Below, in pieces: positions 1-6,613 of a stretch of 14,878 bases of DNA. Source of the DNA: JBKEDH01 sp047975295 (GTDB lineage Bacteria; Bacteroidota; Bacteroidia; Flavobacteriales; Flavobacteriaceae); assembly GCA_047975295.1 (NCBI GenBank), contig JBKEDH010000123.1, forward strand, positions 1 to 14,878. The letters run 5' to 3'. Numbering within the stretch: position 1 is the stretch's first letter; every line of letters begins with the position of its first letter. The position numbers and the translations under genes were made by a program. The notes below the pieces were generated by a model. The model made no database searches. It worked only from the letters and a program-made list of their open reading frames with translations, and was not told the origin of the DNA.

Positions 1-30
1 AAAAGTTTTCAAAACCTTTAAAGTCTTAAA
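1..30. repeat. degenerate AT-rich palindrome at left edge
   Basis: Bases 3-20 read roughly as AAAGTTTTC followed by AAAACCTTT, an imperfect inverted repeat centred on TTTTCAAAA. Similar degenerate palindromes of the GGTTTTCAAAACC kind are scattered between genes in many Bacteroidota. The element is cut by the window edge, so neither its full size nor its class can be judged. It could also be part of a terminator for a gene to the left. Confidence 0.25.
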
Positions 31-91
31 AATTAGCCTAATAAGCCAATAAAGGGAATTTTTGTTGCATACTACACAAAACAATTATACT

Positions 92-526
92 ATGTCCAAA
101 ATTCATTATTACGAAGTAAATTTACAGTGGAAAAAAGGAAGAATTGGCGAATTATCCTCTCCGGTACTTAATACAACCATAGAGTGTGCCACACCTCCTG
201 AATTTTCTAATGGTGTTCCCAATATTTGGTCGCCGGAGCATTTGTACGCCGCCGCTATAAACAGTTGTTTTATGACCACTTTTTTGGCCATTGCCGAAAA
301 TTTTAAACTGCCGTTCGTAAATTTTTCCTGCAAAACAACCTGCAAATTGGAAATTGTAGATAGAAAATATATGATTAGTGAAGCCACCATTGCCCCAAAC
401 TTAATTTTAAAAGATAAAGAAACCGATTGGGACAAAACGGTAAAGGTTTTAGAAAAAACAAAAGCCGCATGTTTGGTAACAAACTCTATGAAAACAGAAA
501 TACTATTGGTTCCAAACATCCTATAA
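92..526 (+). CDS. OsmC/Ohr-family thiol protein
   Basis: A 144-residue protein of the OsmC superfamily, small cytoplasmic homodimers that use two cysteines to reduce organic or lipid hydroperoxides. Both family cysteines are visible: C59 in AINSCFMTTFLAIAE and C127 in AACLVTNSMKTE. The preceding SPEHLYAAAINSC is the typical start of the central helix, and the length fits the family. The frame stays open upstream to a TTG at 62, but the ATG at 92 is preferred. It starts the usual N-terminal beta strand, and a -7-like AATTTTTG (57-64) just upstream would put the RNA start near 71. No Shine-Dalgarno sequence precedes 92. The next two genes on the same strand encode envelope redox proteins, but a promoter box at 632 suggests they are transcribed separately. 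The exact substrate (peroxide, persulfide or other) cannot be told from sequence. Confidence 0.88.
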   Translation: MSKIHYYEVNLQWKKGRIGELSSPVLNTTIECATPPEFSNGVPNIWSPEHLYAAAINSCFMTTFLAIAENFKLPFVNFSCKTTCKLEIVDRKYMISEATIAPNLILKDKETDWDKTVKVLEKTKAACLVTNSMKTEILLVPNIL

Positions 527-631
527 TACAATAAACAAACGTTTTGGATTAAAGCAAAAAATAAGATAGTTTTTAACCAGTTGAAAAAGTTTAAATAAGC
601 TAAACAATAGAAAACATGAACTATTGACCAT

Positions 632-639
632 TATATTTG
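632..639 (+). promoter_or_regulatory. Bacteroidota-type -7 promoter box (TATATTTG)
   Basis: A perfect match to TAnnTTTG lies 37 bp before the ATG at 677. It would place the RNA start near 646 and give a leader of about 31 nt. I see no clear TTG -33 element at the usual distance, so this call rests on the -7 box and its position. Confidence 0.5.
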
Positions 640-676
640 TATTTTGGAATAAATCCTTTAAATAAGAAAAGAACTT

Positions 677-1249
677 ATGATTAAAAAAGTAATACTGCTT
701 TTGGTTGTAGCCCTATTTTTTTATACTTGCAAACAAGACAAAAACAAGGCTATCACCGAAAACGAGATAAAAAACATGATTACTTTAGGCAACAGTATAT
801 CTGCAGAAACGCAAAGCGTATTACTTAAAAACGTAGCCGAAGCGATAAAAAAAGGAGGTACGGATTACGCTGTCGATTTTTGTAATGTCAATGTCTTTAT
901 GCTAACGGATTCTGTTGCAAATAAACATACACTAACAATACAACGGCTAAGCAACAAAAACCGAAATCCAAACAACGTATTACAAACACATCGGGACAGT
1001 TTGGCTTGGGAAAAAATAAATACAGATAAATCAACTTTTATAGAACAGTACGAAAACGGAGAAATTTATTTTTACAAACCCATTTCCATAAAAATGCCTA
1101 CTTGTATAAAATGCCATGGAAACCAAACGGACATAAGTGAATCGACCAAAAAAATTATAGCCAAAAGATACCCAAATGATAAAGCTACCGGTTATAAAAT
1201 GGGTGATTTACGAGGTATGTGGAAAATTAAATTAGAAAAAAACAAATAA
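677..1249 (+). CDS. Tll0287-like (DUF3365) mono-haem c-type lipoprotein
   Basis: A 190-residue exported protein. Residues 4-16 are a hydrophobic signal segment followed by C18, so it is probably a lipoprotein, although FYTC is a poor lipobox. Residues 35-110 resemble the Tll0287/DUF3365 family: LGNSISAETQSVL, a cysteine in YAVDFCN (C69) and the characteristic KNRNPNN (94-100). A single c-type haem site, C143-I-K-C146-H147, lies in the second half. The family is haem-binding with no settled function; redox or gas sensing and electron transfer are the usual suggestions. In this cell it would face the periplasm. The rhodanese-thioredoxin lipoprotein starts 73 bp downstream with no obvious promoter between, so the two may be co-transcribed. 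Family assignment rests on motif recognition, not on a database search. Confidence 0.82.
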   Translation: MIKKVILLLVVALFFYTCKQDKNKAITENEIKNMITLGNSISAETQSVLLKNVAEAIKKGGTDYAVDFCNVNVFMLTDSVANKHTLTIQRLSNKNRNPNNVLQTHRDSLAWEKINTDKSTFIEQYENGEIYFYKPISIKMPTCIKCHGNQTDISESTKKIIAKRYPNDKATGYKMGDLRGMWKIKLEKNK

Positions 1250-1322
1250 ACAACATAGGTTAAAAATTCTCTAATACTTCAAATTTAACATCAATTATTT
1301 TTAATGCCAAATCCATTACGTT

Positions 1323-2042
1323 ATGACCAAAAATATTATTATCATATTAACATTATTCTTCATAGCCACCGGTTGTGCCAATAAACAAGCAAAGCAAGTT
1401 CAACATAAACTATCGGCAACCAAATTTTCGGAACAAATAAACAACACCGAAAATGCTGTTATTGTAGATGTTCGCACTCCCGAAGAATTTAAAAAGGGGC
1501 ATTTAAAAAACGCCGTCAATATTAACTGGAAAAGCAATGATTTTGATAAACACATTGCTGTTTTAAACAAATCGAACCCCATATTCGTATATTGTTTAAG
1601 CGGTGGAAGAAGCGGTAAGGCCATGGACAAAATGCAGGAACTCGGTTTTAAAAACATTATTGAAATGGAAGGCGGCATAATGCAATGGCGGGCAAACAAT
1701 TTACCCGAGATAACAATAAACCCAACAGCAAACGGAATGACCGTTGAGCAGTACCAAGCCCTGCTACATTCCGATAAATTAGTGTTAGTCGATTTTTATG
1801 CCGATTGGTGTGCCCCCTGCAAAAAAATGAAACCTTATCTGGAAAAAATGGCTATTGAAATGGCCAATAAGGTAACGCTTGTACGTATTGATGCCGATAA
1901 ACACATCGAACTGTGCAAAACATTAAACATAGATGCTCTCCCTGTTTTAAAATTATACAAGAACCGATCGCTTGTTTGGGAAAACAAAGGTTATATTGAA
2001 GAAGGCGAAGTAAAAGAACAATTTAAAGAGCACATTCGTTAA
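1323..2042 (+). CDS. rhodanese-thioredoxin fusion lipoprotein
   Basis: A 239-residue two-domain protein. Residues 4-17 form a hydrophobic signal with C18 as probable lipid-modified cysteine (ATGC, a relaxed lipobox), so it should be anchored in the envelope. The rhodanese domain spans about 32-130, with the CH2A-like motif VIVDVRTPEEFKKGH (47-60) and active-site loop C91-L-S-G-G-R-S, giving a sulfurtransferase cysteine. The thioredoxin domain spans about 138-239, with the redox motif W162-C-A-P-C166 and the cis-proline loop DALP (P207). The likely role is to carry sulfane sulfur on C91 and have it reduced by the adjoining WCxPC, or to keep envelope thiols reduced; the natural substrate is unknown. 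It follows the haem lipoprotein by 73 bp on the same strand and is probably part of that transcript. No domain looks broken. Confidence 0.88.
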   Translation: MTKNIIIILTLFFIATGCANKQAKQVQHKLSATKFSEQINNTENAVIVDVRTPEEFKKGHLKNAVNINWKSNDFDKHIAVLNKSNPIFVYCLSGGRSGKAMDKMQELGFKNIIEMEGGIMQWRANNLPEITINPTANGMTVEQYQALLHSDKLVLVDFYADWCAPCKKMKPYLEKMAIEMANKVTLVRIDADKHIELCKTLNIDALPVLKLYKNRSLVWENKGYIEEGEVKEQFKEHIR

Positions 2043-2095
2043 AGTTTGCCTTAAAACTATTACGATAATGAACTCATCTTTTAACTTTAATCTCG

Positions 2096-2512
2096 TTATA
2101 CTCGTAATTTTTTCCCCAACCATATTCCAATAATAAATGTAGGCAGACCTCCAAAAATTAAAAATATAAGAAGAACAGGAAATACATCTGTAATAGCATT
2201 CATATCATTATTGGGCATTAAGCCAAGAACAAAGCAACCAATAAAAATAGCAAATATCAAAACAGCAAATAGAATAATTATGCCGTGATAGGTTTTGTAG
2301 GGATAATTCTTGGGAAACAGTTTTCCTAAAAACCAACCTATTGTGTACATTGAAATTATACCAATCAAAATTGGAAACCACAACCACATAATAACATCAA
2401 AAGAATTTTCGTAAATGCCTAAAAATAAATTGTGAAAAAATACAAATAATAGAAATCCAAAAACTATCTCGAAACTTATAGCAGTAGTGATATGTTTGGT
2501 AATTCTATTCAA
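2096..2512 (-). CDS. small four-helix membrane protein, function unknown
   Basis: A 138-residue very hydrophobic protein with about four predicted membrane helices (roughly residues 13-32, 42-63, 75-97 and 111-132), a short basic loop KLFPKNYPYK between helices two and three, and a basic C-terminus (GKKLRV). I do not recognise a family. The reading frame has no ATG near its beginning. The first possible start is the TTG at 2510-2512, with an in-frame TAG about 30 bases further upstream; an internal methionine at residue 42 would remove the first helix. The gene converges on the rhodanese-thioredoxin gene, ending 53 bp from it, and diverges from the RNA methyltransferase gene. The regular hydrophobic pattern argues for a real protein, but the unusual start lowers confidence. 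Confidence 0.55.
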   Translation of the reverse strand: MNRITKHITTAISFEIVFGFLLFVFFHNLFLGIYENSFDVIMWLWFPILIGIISMYTIGWFLGKLFPKNYPYKTYHGIIILFAVLIFAIFIGCFVLGLMPNNDMNAITDVFPVLLIFLIFGGLPTFIIGIWLGKKLRV

Positions 2513-2543
2513 TGAATATGTAAAATTAAACCCTATCTATTTT

Positions 2544-2579
2544 ATCAATCATCAGGAAGGTAGCCTCATAATGATTGAT
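2544..2579. repeat. 9-bp inverted repeat with 18-nt loop
   Basis: ATCAATCAT (2544-2552) is perfectly matched by ATGATTGAT (2571-2579), and the loop holds a further small AGG/CCT pairing. A run of five T follows on the + strand. It lies 32-67 bp upstream of the - strand membrane protein gene, so it could be an operator or leader hairpin. No + strand gene ends close enough to make a terminator role obvious. Confidence 0.35.
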
Positions 2580-2826
2580 TTTTAAATCCAATTGTATTCT
2601 ATCTCCAAATTTAATATATAGTTGTTAAACAGCCAAAGGCCAATTTGTTAATAGGTAAGTCCACTTTTTTTTTAAATGTTCATTGTGTTTACGAAATACC
2701 CAATTTTAAAAGACTGAGCCATTAGGTTACCTCTCATGAAAACTTTTGAGTTTGTAAAATTTAACCATAAACCAAAGCATAAAATTAAATGTGCCTATGT
2801 ATAATTACAGATATCCATTTTAAGTT

Positions 2827-2834
2827 TACCTTTG
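2827..2834 (+). promoter_or_regulatory. -7 promoter box (TACCTTTG) that decides the methyltransferase start
   Basis: A perfect TAnnTTTG match ends 5 bp before the ATG at 2840, so the RNA would start at or very near that ATG and be almost leaderless. Because the box lies downstream of the alternative ATG at 2789, it argues for 2840 as the true start. Confidence 0.55.
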
Positions 2835-2839
2835 TTTTT

Positions 2840-3640
2840 ATGGAATACAAACAGATTTTAAGCCCACAAAATCCATTAGTAAAACAACTGGTGCAGCTAA
2901 AGGACAAATCTCGGGAACGTCGTAAAACAGGCCTTTTTTTAATTGAGGGCGAACGTGAAATATCACTTGCTATAAAAGGCCATTATCATATTGAAACCAT
3001 TTTGTTTTATGCCGGAATTTTTTCTACCGAACAACTTAGTCCATTAGCACCCAAGCAAACAAATATTATTGAAATATCGAAAGAAGTTTACGAAAAACTA
3101 GCTCATCGGCAAACTACCGAAGGTATTCTTGCCGTTGCCAAAAGTAAAGTACACACTTTAAGCAACTTAAAATTAGAATGCAAAAACCCGTTGATCCTTA
3201 TTGCCGAGGCACCCGAAAAACCCGGTAACATAGGTGCATTGTTGCGTACCGCCGATGCCGCCAATGCTAATGCCGTAATTATTGCCAACCCAAAAACCGA
3301 TTTGTACAACCCCAACATTATACGTTCCAGTGTGGGCTGCGTGTTTACAAATACGGTCGCAACGGGCTCGACCAACGAAATTATAGGTTTTTTAAAAGAT
3401 AAAAACATCAGTATTTATTGTGCCGCTTTACAGGCATCGGCAGTTTACACATCGCAAAATTACACTAAAGCTACTGCCATTGTTGTAGGTACCGAAGCAA
3501 CCGGATTAAGCAATGATTGGCTCGAAAATTCTACACAAAATATTATTATCCCTATGCAGGGTGAAATTGATTCCATGAATGTCTCGGTTGCTGCGGGAAT
3601 TTTAATTTTTGAGGCTAAAAGGCAACGGGATTTCAATTAA
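2840..3640 (+). CDS. SpoU/TrmH-family RNA 2'-O-methyltransferase
   Basis: A 266-residue protein of the SPOUT (trefoil-knot) class that transfers methyl from S-adenosylmethionine to a ribose 2'-OH in rRNA or tRNA. Residues 1-100 are the N-terminal substrate-binding domain of this subfamily (SRERRKTGLFLIEGERE at 24-40). The catalytic domain shows all three SpoU motifs: PGNIGALLRTADA (128-140, with the conserved N130 and R136), VVGTEATGLS (215-224) and IPMQGEIDSMNVSVAAGI (237-254). Length is normal. The frame extends 17 codons upstream to an ATG at 2789, but the promoter box at 2827 and the typical start MEYKQILSPQNPLVKQL favour 2840. The target nucleotide cannot be predicted. The stop codon TAA coincides with the left target duplication of the MITE-like element that follows. 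Confidence 0.9.
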   Translation: MEYKQILSPQNPLVKQLVQLKDKSRERRKTGLFLIEGEREISLAIKGHYHIETILFYAGIFSTEQLSPLAPKQTNIIEISKEVYEKLAHRQTTEGILAVAKSKVHTLSNLKLECKNPLILIAEAPEKPGNIGALLRTADAANANAVIIANPKTDLYNPNIIRSSVGCVFTNTVATGSTNEIIGFLKDKNISIYCAALQASAVYTSQNYTKATAIVVGTEATGLSNDWLENSTQNIIIPMQGEIDSMNVSVAAGILIFEAKRQRDFN

Positions 3641-3801
3641 GAGCCTGTTTAAATTTGTATCAATTGTTTTTCTATATCTCTTTTTACACATAATTTTGTT
3701 AAAATTTCATCAAACAACCCAGCTATTATCTTCCATTTTGCCTCATTCTGAATCAAAAATAAACTATACAAAAAATCAATCATACAAATTTAAGCAGGCT
3801 C
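3641..3801. mobile_element. 161-bp MITE-like element with 20-bp terminal inverted repeats
   Basis: GAGCCTGTTTAAATTTGTAT (3641-3660) is repeated in inverse orientation at 3782-3801 with one mismatch in 20. Weaker similarity continues inward for about 10 more bases (ATTG followed by a T-run). The element is flanked on both sides by TAA (3638-3640 and 3802-3804), as expected of a 3-bp target duplication. It is AT-rich and carries no transposase, so it is non-autonomous and would need a transposase encoded elsewhere. Ends beginning GAG with a TNA duplication recall the IS1031 group of the IS5 family, but that attribution is from memory and tentative. On the right it abuts the 14-bp palindrome TAAGAAATTTCTTA (3802-3815), apparently its target site. 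Open frames across it are not genes. Confidence 0.75.
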
Positions 3802-3865
3802 TAAGAAATTTCTTAAAAAAACCCTAAAAATAGTGTCATTATAAATTTTGGGATACAAAAATATT

Positions 3866-3873
3866 TAACTTTG
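3866..3873 (+). promoter_or_regulatory. -7 promoter box (TAACTTTG) of the PAS histidine kinase gene
   Basis: A perfect TAnnTTTG match lies 50 bp before ATG 3924, predicting an RNA start near 3880 and a leader of about 44 nt. A TTTG at 3847-3850 lies 15 bp upstream, closer than the usual -33 spacing. The box is outside the MITE-like element, so the kinase promoter does not depend on it. Confidence 0.5.
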
Positions 3874-3923
3874 AAAATAATTGAGAAACCCTTACTTTTT
3901 AATAACCCCAAATTAAAATCGGT

Positions 3924-5033
3924 ATGGATACAAATGTTCAAGATTTAATATCCGAAATCGACGAATACGCCATATTTTCGTTGGATTTGAATGGCAACAT
4001 AGAAAGCTGGAACTTAGGAGCAACAAAAATAAAAGGATATAGCGAAGAAGAAGTTATTGGTAAGCATTTCGAAATGTTCTATACCGAAGAAGACCGAAAA
4101 AACAAACTTCCCGAAAAACTTCTTGAAACTGCGAAAGTAGAAAAAAGGGCCATAAACGAAGGATGGCGGTTACGCAAAAATGGAGACAAATTTTGGGGTA
4201 GTGTCGTTATAACGGCCATACATTTGGGCAACAAGGTAATTGGTTTTTCTAAAATTACGCGAGACCTAACCCATAAAAAGCTTCTTATGGACGAAATTAT
4301 GGAAGCGAAACAAAAAGCCGAAGAAAGCAACAAGTTAAAATTGGCTTTTTTGGCAACCATGAACCACGAACTAAGAACTCCGCTAAACCACATTATCGAA
4401 TTTAGTCAATTTATTTCCGAATCGGACAATATAGACAGCGATATTTTAGAATACTCCGAAATTATCAACAAAAGTGGTAAAAACCTTTTGGCTATTATAG
4501 AAGATATTTTCAATATTGCCCTACTAAAAAACGATAAAATTAAAATTAACTACGATGCTTTTATTGTGGGCGACCTATACGATGAAGTACTTGGCCTATC
4601 CCACGAACTCCTGTCCAAATACGAAAAAAACAGCACCATAAAATTAAAAGCTGAAATAGATACTAACTTATCAACAAAAAAAATTATTAGCGATAAATAC
4701 AAAATCGTACAAGTTGTAAAAAACCTGATAGACAACGCTATTAAATTCACAAATGAAGGCTTTATAACCATTAAAATATCCCAACCTAACGAAAAGGAAA
4801 TAGCAATAGCCATACAAGATACAGGAATAGGTATCCCAAAAGAAAAACAAGAAGCCATTTTCGATTATTTTGTACAAGTTGAAAGCCCTCTTACCAGAAG
4901 CCATGAAGGTATCGGTATTGGTCTGTCTATAGCCAATTTAATAGCTACTACCATTGGCGGAAATATTATATTAAAATCGAAACTCGATAAGGGTACTGCT
5001 TTTATTTTCAATTTCCCTATACAAATAGAATAA
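3924..5033 (+). CDS. soluble PAS-domain sensor histidine kinase
   Basis: A 369-residue cytoplasmic kinase with no signal peptide or membrane segment. A PAS domain (about 8-115) shows AIFSLDLNGNIESWNLGATKIKGY, the usual start of the fold, and WRLRKNGDKFWGSVVIT. A short coiled linker (118-138) leads to the dimerisation/phosphoacceptor domain, with the H-box TMNHELRTPLNHI (145-157, H148). The ATP-binding domain has the N-box VVKNLIDNAIKFTNEG (264-279), G1 box DTGIGIP (299-305), F-box FDYF (313-316) and G2 box GIGIGLS (329-335). All catalytic motifs are intact; the only oddity is N where most relatives have S just before the H-box histidine. No receiver domain or response regulator gene is next to it, so its partner is elsewhere. 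PAS ligand unknown. Confidence 0.92.
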   Translation: MDTNVQDLISEIDEYAIFSLDLNGNIESWNLGATKIKGYSEEEVIGKHFEMFYTEEDRKNKLPEKLLETAKVEKRAINEGWRLRKNGDKFWGSVVITAIHLGNKVIGFSKITRDLTHKKLLMDEIMEAKQKAEESNKLKLAFLATMNHELRTPLNHIIEFSQFISESDNIDSDILEYSEIINKSGKNLLAIIEDIFNIALLKNDKIKINYDAFIVGDLYDEVLGLSHELLSKYEKNSTIKLKAEIDTNLSTKKIISDKYKIVQVVKNLIDNAIKFTNEGFITIKISQPNEKEIAIAIQDTGIGIPKEKQEAIFDYFVQVESPLTRSHEGIGIGLSIANLIATTIGGNIILKSKLDKGTAFIFNFPIQIE

Positions 5034-5103
5034 ATTCAGGTTTGCTTTAAAAAAATTATGGTCTCAATTAAATAATAAAGTATCTTGCCCAAAATTATTT
5101 TTT

Positions 5104-6348
5104 ATGTCGGCCAGTAGCTTATTTTATATTATAATTGCCATTATTCTTATTGATTTTATTGTAGATAAAGTGTTGGATACTCTTAACGCCAAACATTTTA
5201 ACGATAAACTCCCCTTAGAATTACAGGATGTTTACGATGAAACCGAATATAAAAAATCGCAACAATACAAGGCTACCAATTATAAATTCGGACTGTTAAC
5301 CTCAACTTTTTCCCTACTTTTAACATTAAGTTTTTTATTTTTTGATGGTTTTGAATTTACCGATAATATCGCAAGGAGCTTAAATGATAACCCCATTATT
5401 ATCGCCCTTATTTTTTTTGGAATAATAATGATTGGCAGTGATATTATTACTACCCCATTTTCGTATTATGGCACTTTTGTAATCGAAGAACGTTTCGGCT
5501 TTAATAAAACCACCATAAAAACATTTTTTATGGACAAGATAAAAGGTTGGCTTATGATGGCTGTTATTGGTGGTAGTATTTTATCGCTTATTATTTGGTT
5601 TTATCAAATAACGGGCAAGCACTTTTGGCTGTACGCTTGGGGGTTGGTTACAGTTTTTTCGGTATTTATGAATATGTTCTATGCCAAACTTATTGTACCG
5701 CTATTTAACAAACAGACTCCTTTGGGTGCCGGCAGTTTACGCGATAAAATTGCCGAGTACGCCAATACTGTTGGGTTTAAATTAGATAAGATTTTTGTAA
5801 TAGACGGCTCTAAACGGAGCACCAAGGCCAATGCCTATTTTTCGGGATTTGGAAGCGAAAAAAGGGTAACGCTTTACGACACTTTGATTAATGATTTGGA
5901 TGAAGAAGAAATTGTTGCCGTACTGGCACACGAAGTTGGACATTATAAAAAGAAACACATTATTTTCAACCTTATCTCTTCCATTTTATTAACCGGATTA
6001 ACACTTTTTATCCTATCTGTTTTTATTTCGAATCCAATACTGTCCAATGCTTTGGGTGTTAAAGCACCGAGTTTCCATATTGGGTTAATCGCTTTCGGGT
6101 TATTGTATTCGCCCATTTCCGAAATTACCGATTTAATTATGAACATCTTTTCCAGAAAGTTTGAGTACCAAGCCGATAATTATGCCAAAGTCACCTATAA
6201 ACCCGAACCGTTAATCTCTTCACTTAAAAAACTATCCAAAAACAGTTTAAGCAATTTAACACCTCATCCGGCCTATGTGTTTATGCACTACTCCCACCCT
6301 ACACTTTTACAACGGATAAAAAATCTGTGTAAAGTTGAAAAGCCTTAA
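5104..6348 (+). CDS. M48-family (Ste24/CAAX prenyl protease 1-like) zinc metalloprotease
   Basis: A 414-residue integral membrane zinc protease. Hydrophobic segments lie at about 5-20, 63-81, 97-115, 148-168, 176-200, 288-310 and 325-345. The catalytic motif HEVGH is at 276-280, with the third zinc ligand E354 in FEYQAD (353-358). The family motif DGSKRSTKANAYFSGFG lies at 234-250 and the C-terminal YSHPTLLQRI at 396-405. All the signature residues of the Ste24 branch are present and length is normal. Bacteria lack CAAX prenylation in the eukaryotic sense, so the likely role is quality control or processing of membrane proteins; the substrate is not known. The ATG at 5104 begins the first helix. 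Upstream, TATCTTGC near 5083 is only a near match to the promoter consensus, so co-transcription with the kinase 70 bp upstream is possible. Confidence 0.92.
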   Translation: MSASSLFYIIIAIILIDFIVDKVLDTLNAKHFNDKLPLELQDVYDETEYKKSQQYKATNYKFGLLTSTFSLLLTLSFLFFDGFEFTDNIARSLNDNPIIIALIFFGIIMIGSDIITTPFSYYGTFVIEERFGFNKTTIKTFFMDKIKGWLMMAVIGGSILSLIIWFYQITGKHFWLYAWGLVTVFSVFMNMFYAKLIVPLFNKQTPLGAGSLRDKIAEYANTVGFKLDKIFVIDGSKRSTKANAYFSGFGSEKRVTLYDTLINDLDEEEIVAVLAHEVGHYKKKHIIFNLISSILLTGLTLFILSVFISNPILSNALGVKAPSFHIGLIAFGLLYSPISEITDLIMNIFSRKFEYQADNYAKVTYKPEPLISSLKKLSKNSLSNLTPHPAYVFMHYSHPTLLQRIKNLCKVEKP

Positions 6349-6383
6349 AGCTAAAAGTTTTGGATCTTGACTCATTTTTCATT

Positions 6384-6420
6384 AAAAAGAAGAGAGATGC
6401 TTCCTTCGTCAGCATGACAT
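6384..6420. repeat. REP-like intergenic repeat, copy 1
   Basis: This stretch contains GAGATGCTTCCTTCGTCAGC followed by ATGACA. It resembles the dispersed intergenic repeat seen in many Bacteroidota and Chlorobi that reads TGTCATnCTGACGAAGGAAGnATCTC on the other strand. ATGCT and AGCAT form a 5-bp stem. On the - strand the stem is followed by CTCTCTTCTTTTT, so it could weakly terminate hut transcripts. The match to the dispersed family is from memory. Confidence 0.45.
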
Positions 6421-6521
6421 AGCATTCTTCCTTTATTCTATTATATCAATTCTTAAAACAGAGGAAGTTCAAAGTAAAATGTCTTGGTTCTTAGCTTTTG
6501 TTTCATTTTTCATTTTTCACT

Positions 6522-6547
6522 AAAAAAGAGATGCTTCATCAAGCTCA
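6522..6547. repeat. REP-like intergenic repeat, truncated copy 2
   Basis: AAAAAAGAGATGCTTC repeats the left half of the copy at 6384 and then diverges. Both copies are preceded by TCATTTTTCA followed by C or T and TAAAAA, so the shared block is longer than the repeat core. On the - strand it reads GCTT-GATG-AAGC followed by ATCTCTTTTTT, a minimal 4-bp hairpin with a T-run about 70 bp after the hutI stop. Confidence 0.35.
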
Positions 6548-6613
6548 ATATTACAAAAGCTAAAAGTCTTGACTCCTGATTATTAGTTCAATTTTTCATT
6601 TTTCATTTCCAAA

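Larger units (their letters stand above)
2513..2839. other. divergent intergenic region
   Basis: This 327-bp stretch separates the small membrane protein gene from the RNA methyltransferase gene. It holds an inverted repeat at 2544-2579 and, at its right end, the methyltransferase promoter box. An open frame from ATG 2789 is only an upstream extension of the methyltransferase frame. I see no small gene or RNA gene in the rest. Confidence 0.6.
6349..6613. other. convergent intergenic region of decayed repeats
   Basis: This gap lies between the protease and hutI, which converge. It has no gene. It contains recurring pieces: AGCTAAAAGT near 6349 and again near 6557, TCATTTTTCA several times, and two related REP-like segments. 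The pattern suggests an approximately 170-bp unit duplicated and then decayed. No clean strong terminator is visible for either flanking gene. Confidence 0.5.

Noticed and set aside
62..91. TTG at 62 as start of the OsmC-family protein
   Set aside because: The ten extra residues do not fit the family, and a -7-like box ends at 64, so RNA would start downstream of that TTG.
2040..2100. Terminator between the converging rhodanese-thioredoxin and membrane protein genes
   Set aside because: I looked for a hairpin with a T-run and found only weak pairings, so none is annotated.
2789..2839. ATG at 2789 as start of the RNA methyltransferase
   Set aside because: The promoter box at 2827-2834 lies inside this extension, and the added residues are unlike the family N-terminus.
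3609..3827. 72-codon + strand open frame from a TTG
   Set aside because: It overlaps the end of the RNA methyltransferase gene in another frame and runs across the MITE-like element; the translation matches no protein pattern and is explained by AT-rich repeat sequence.
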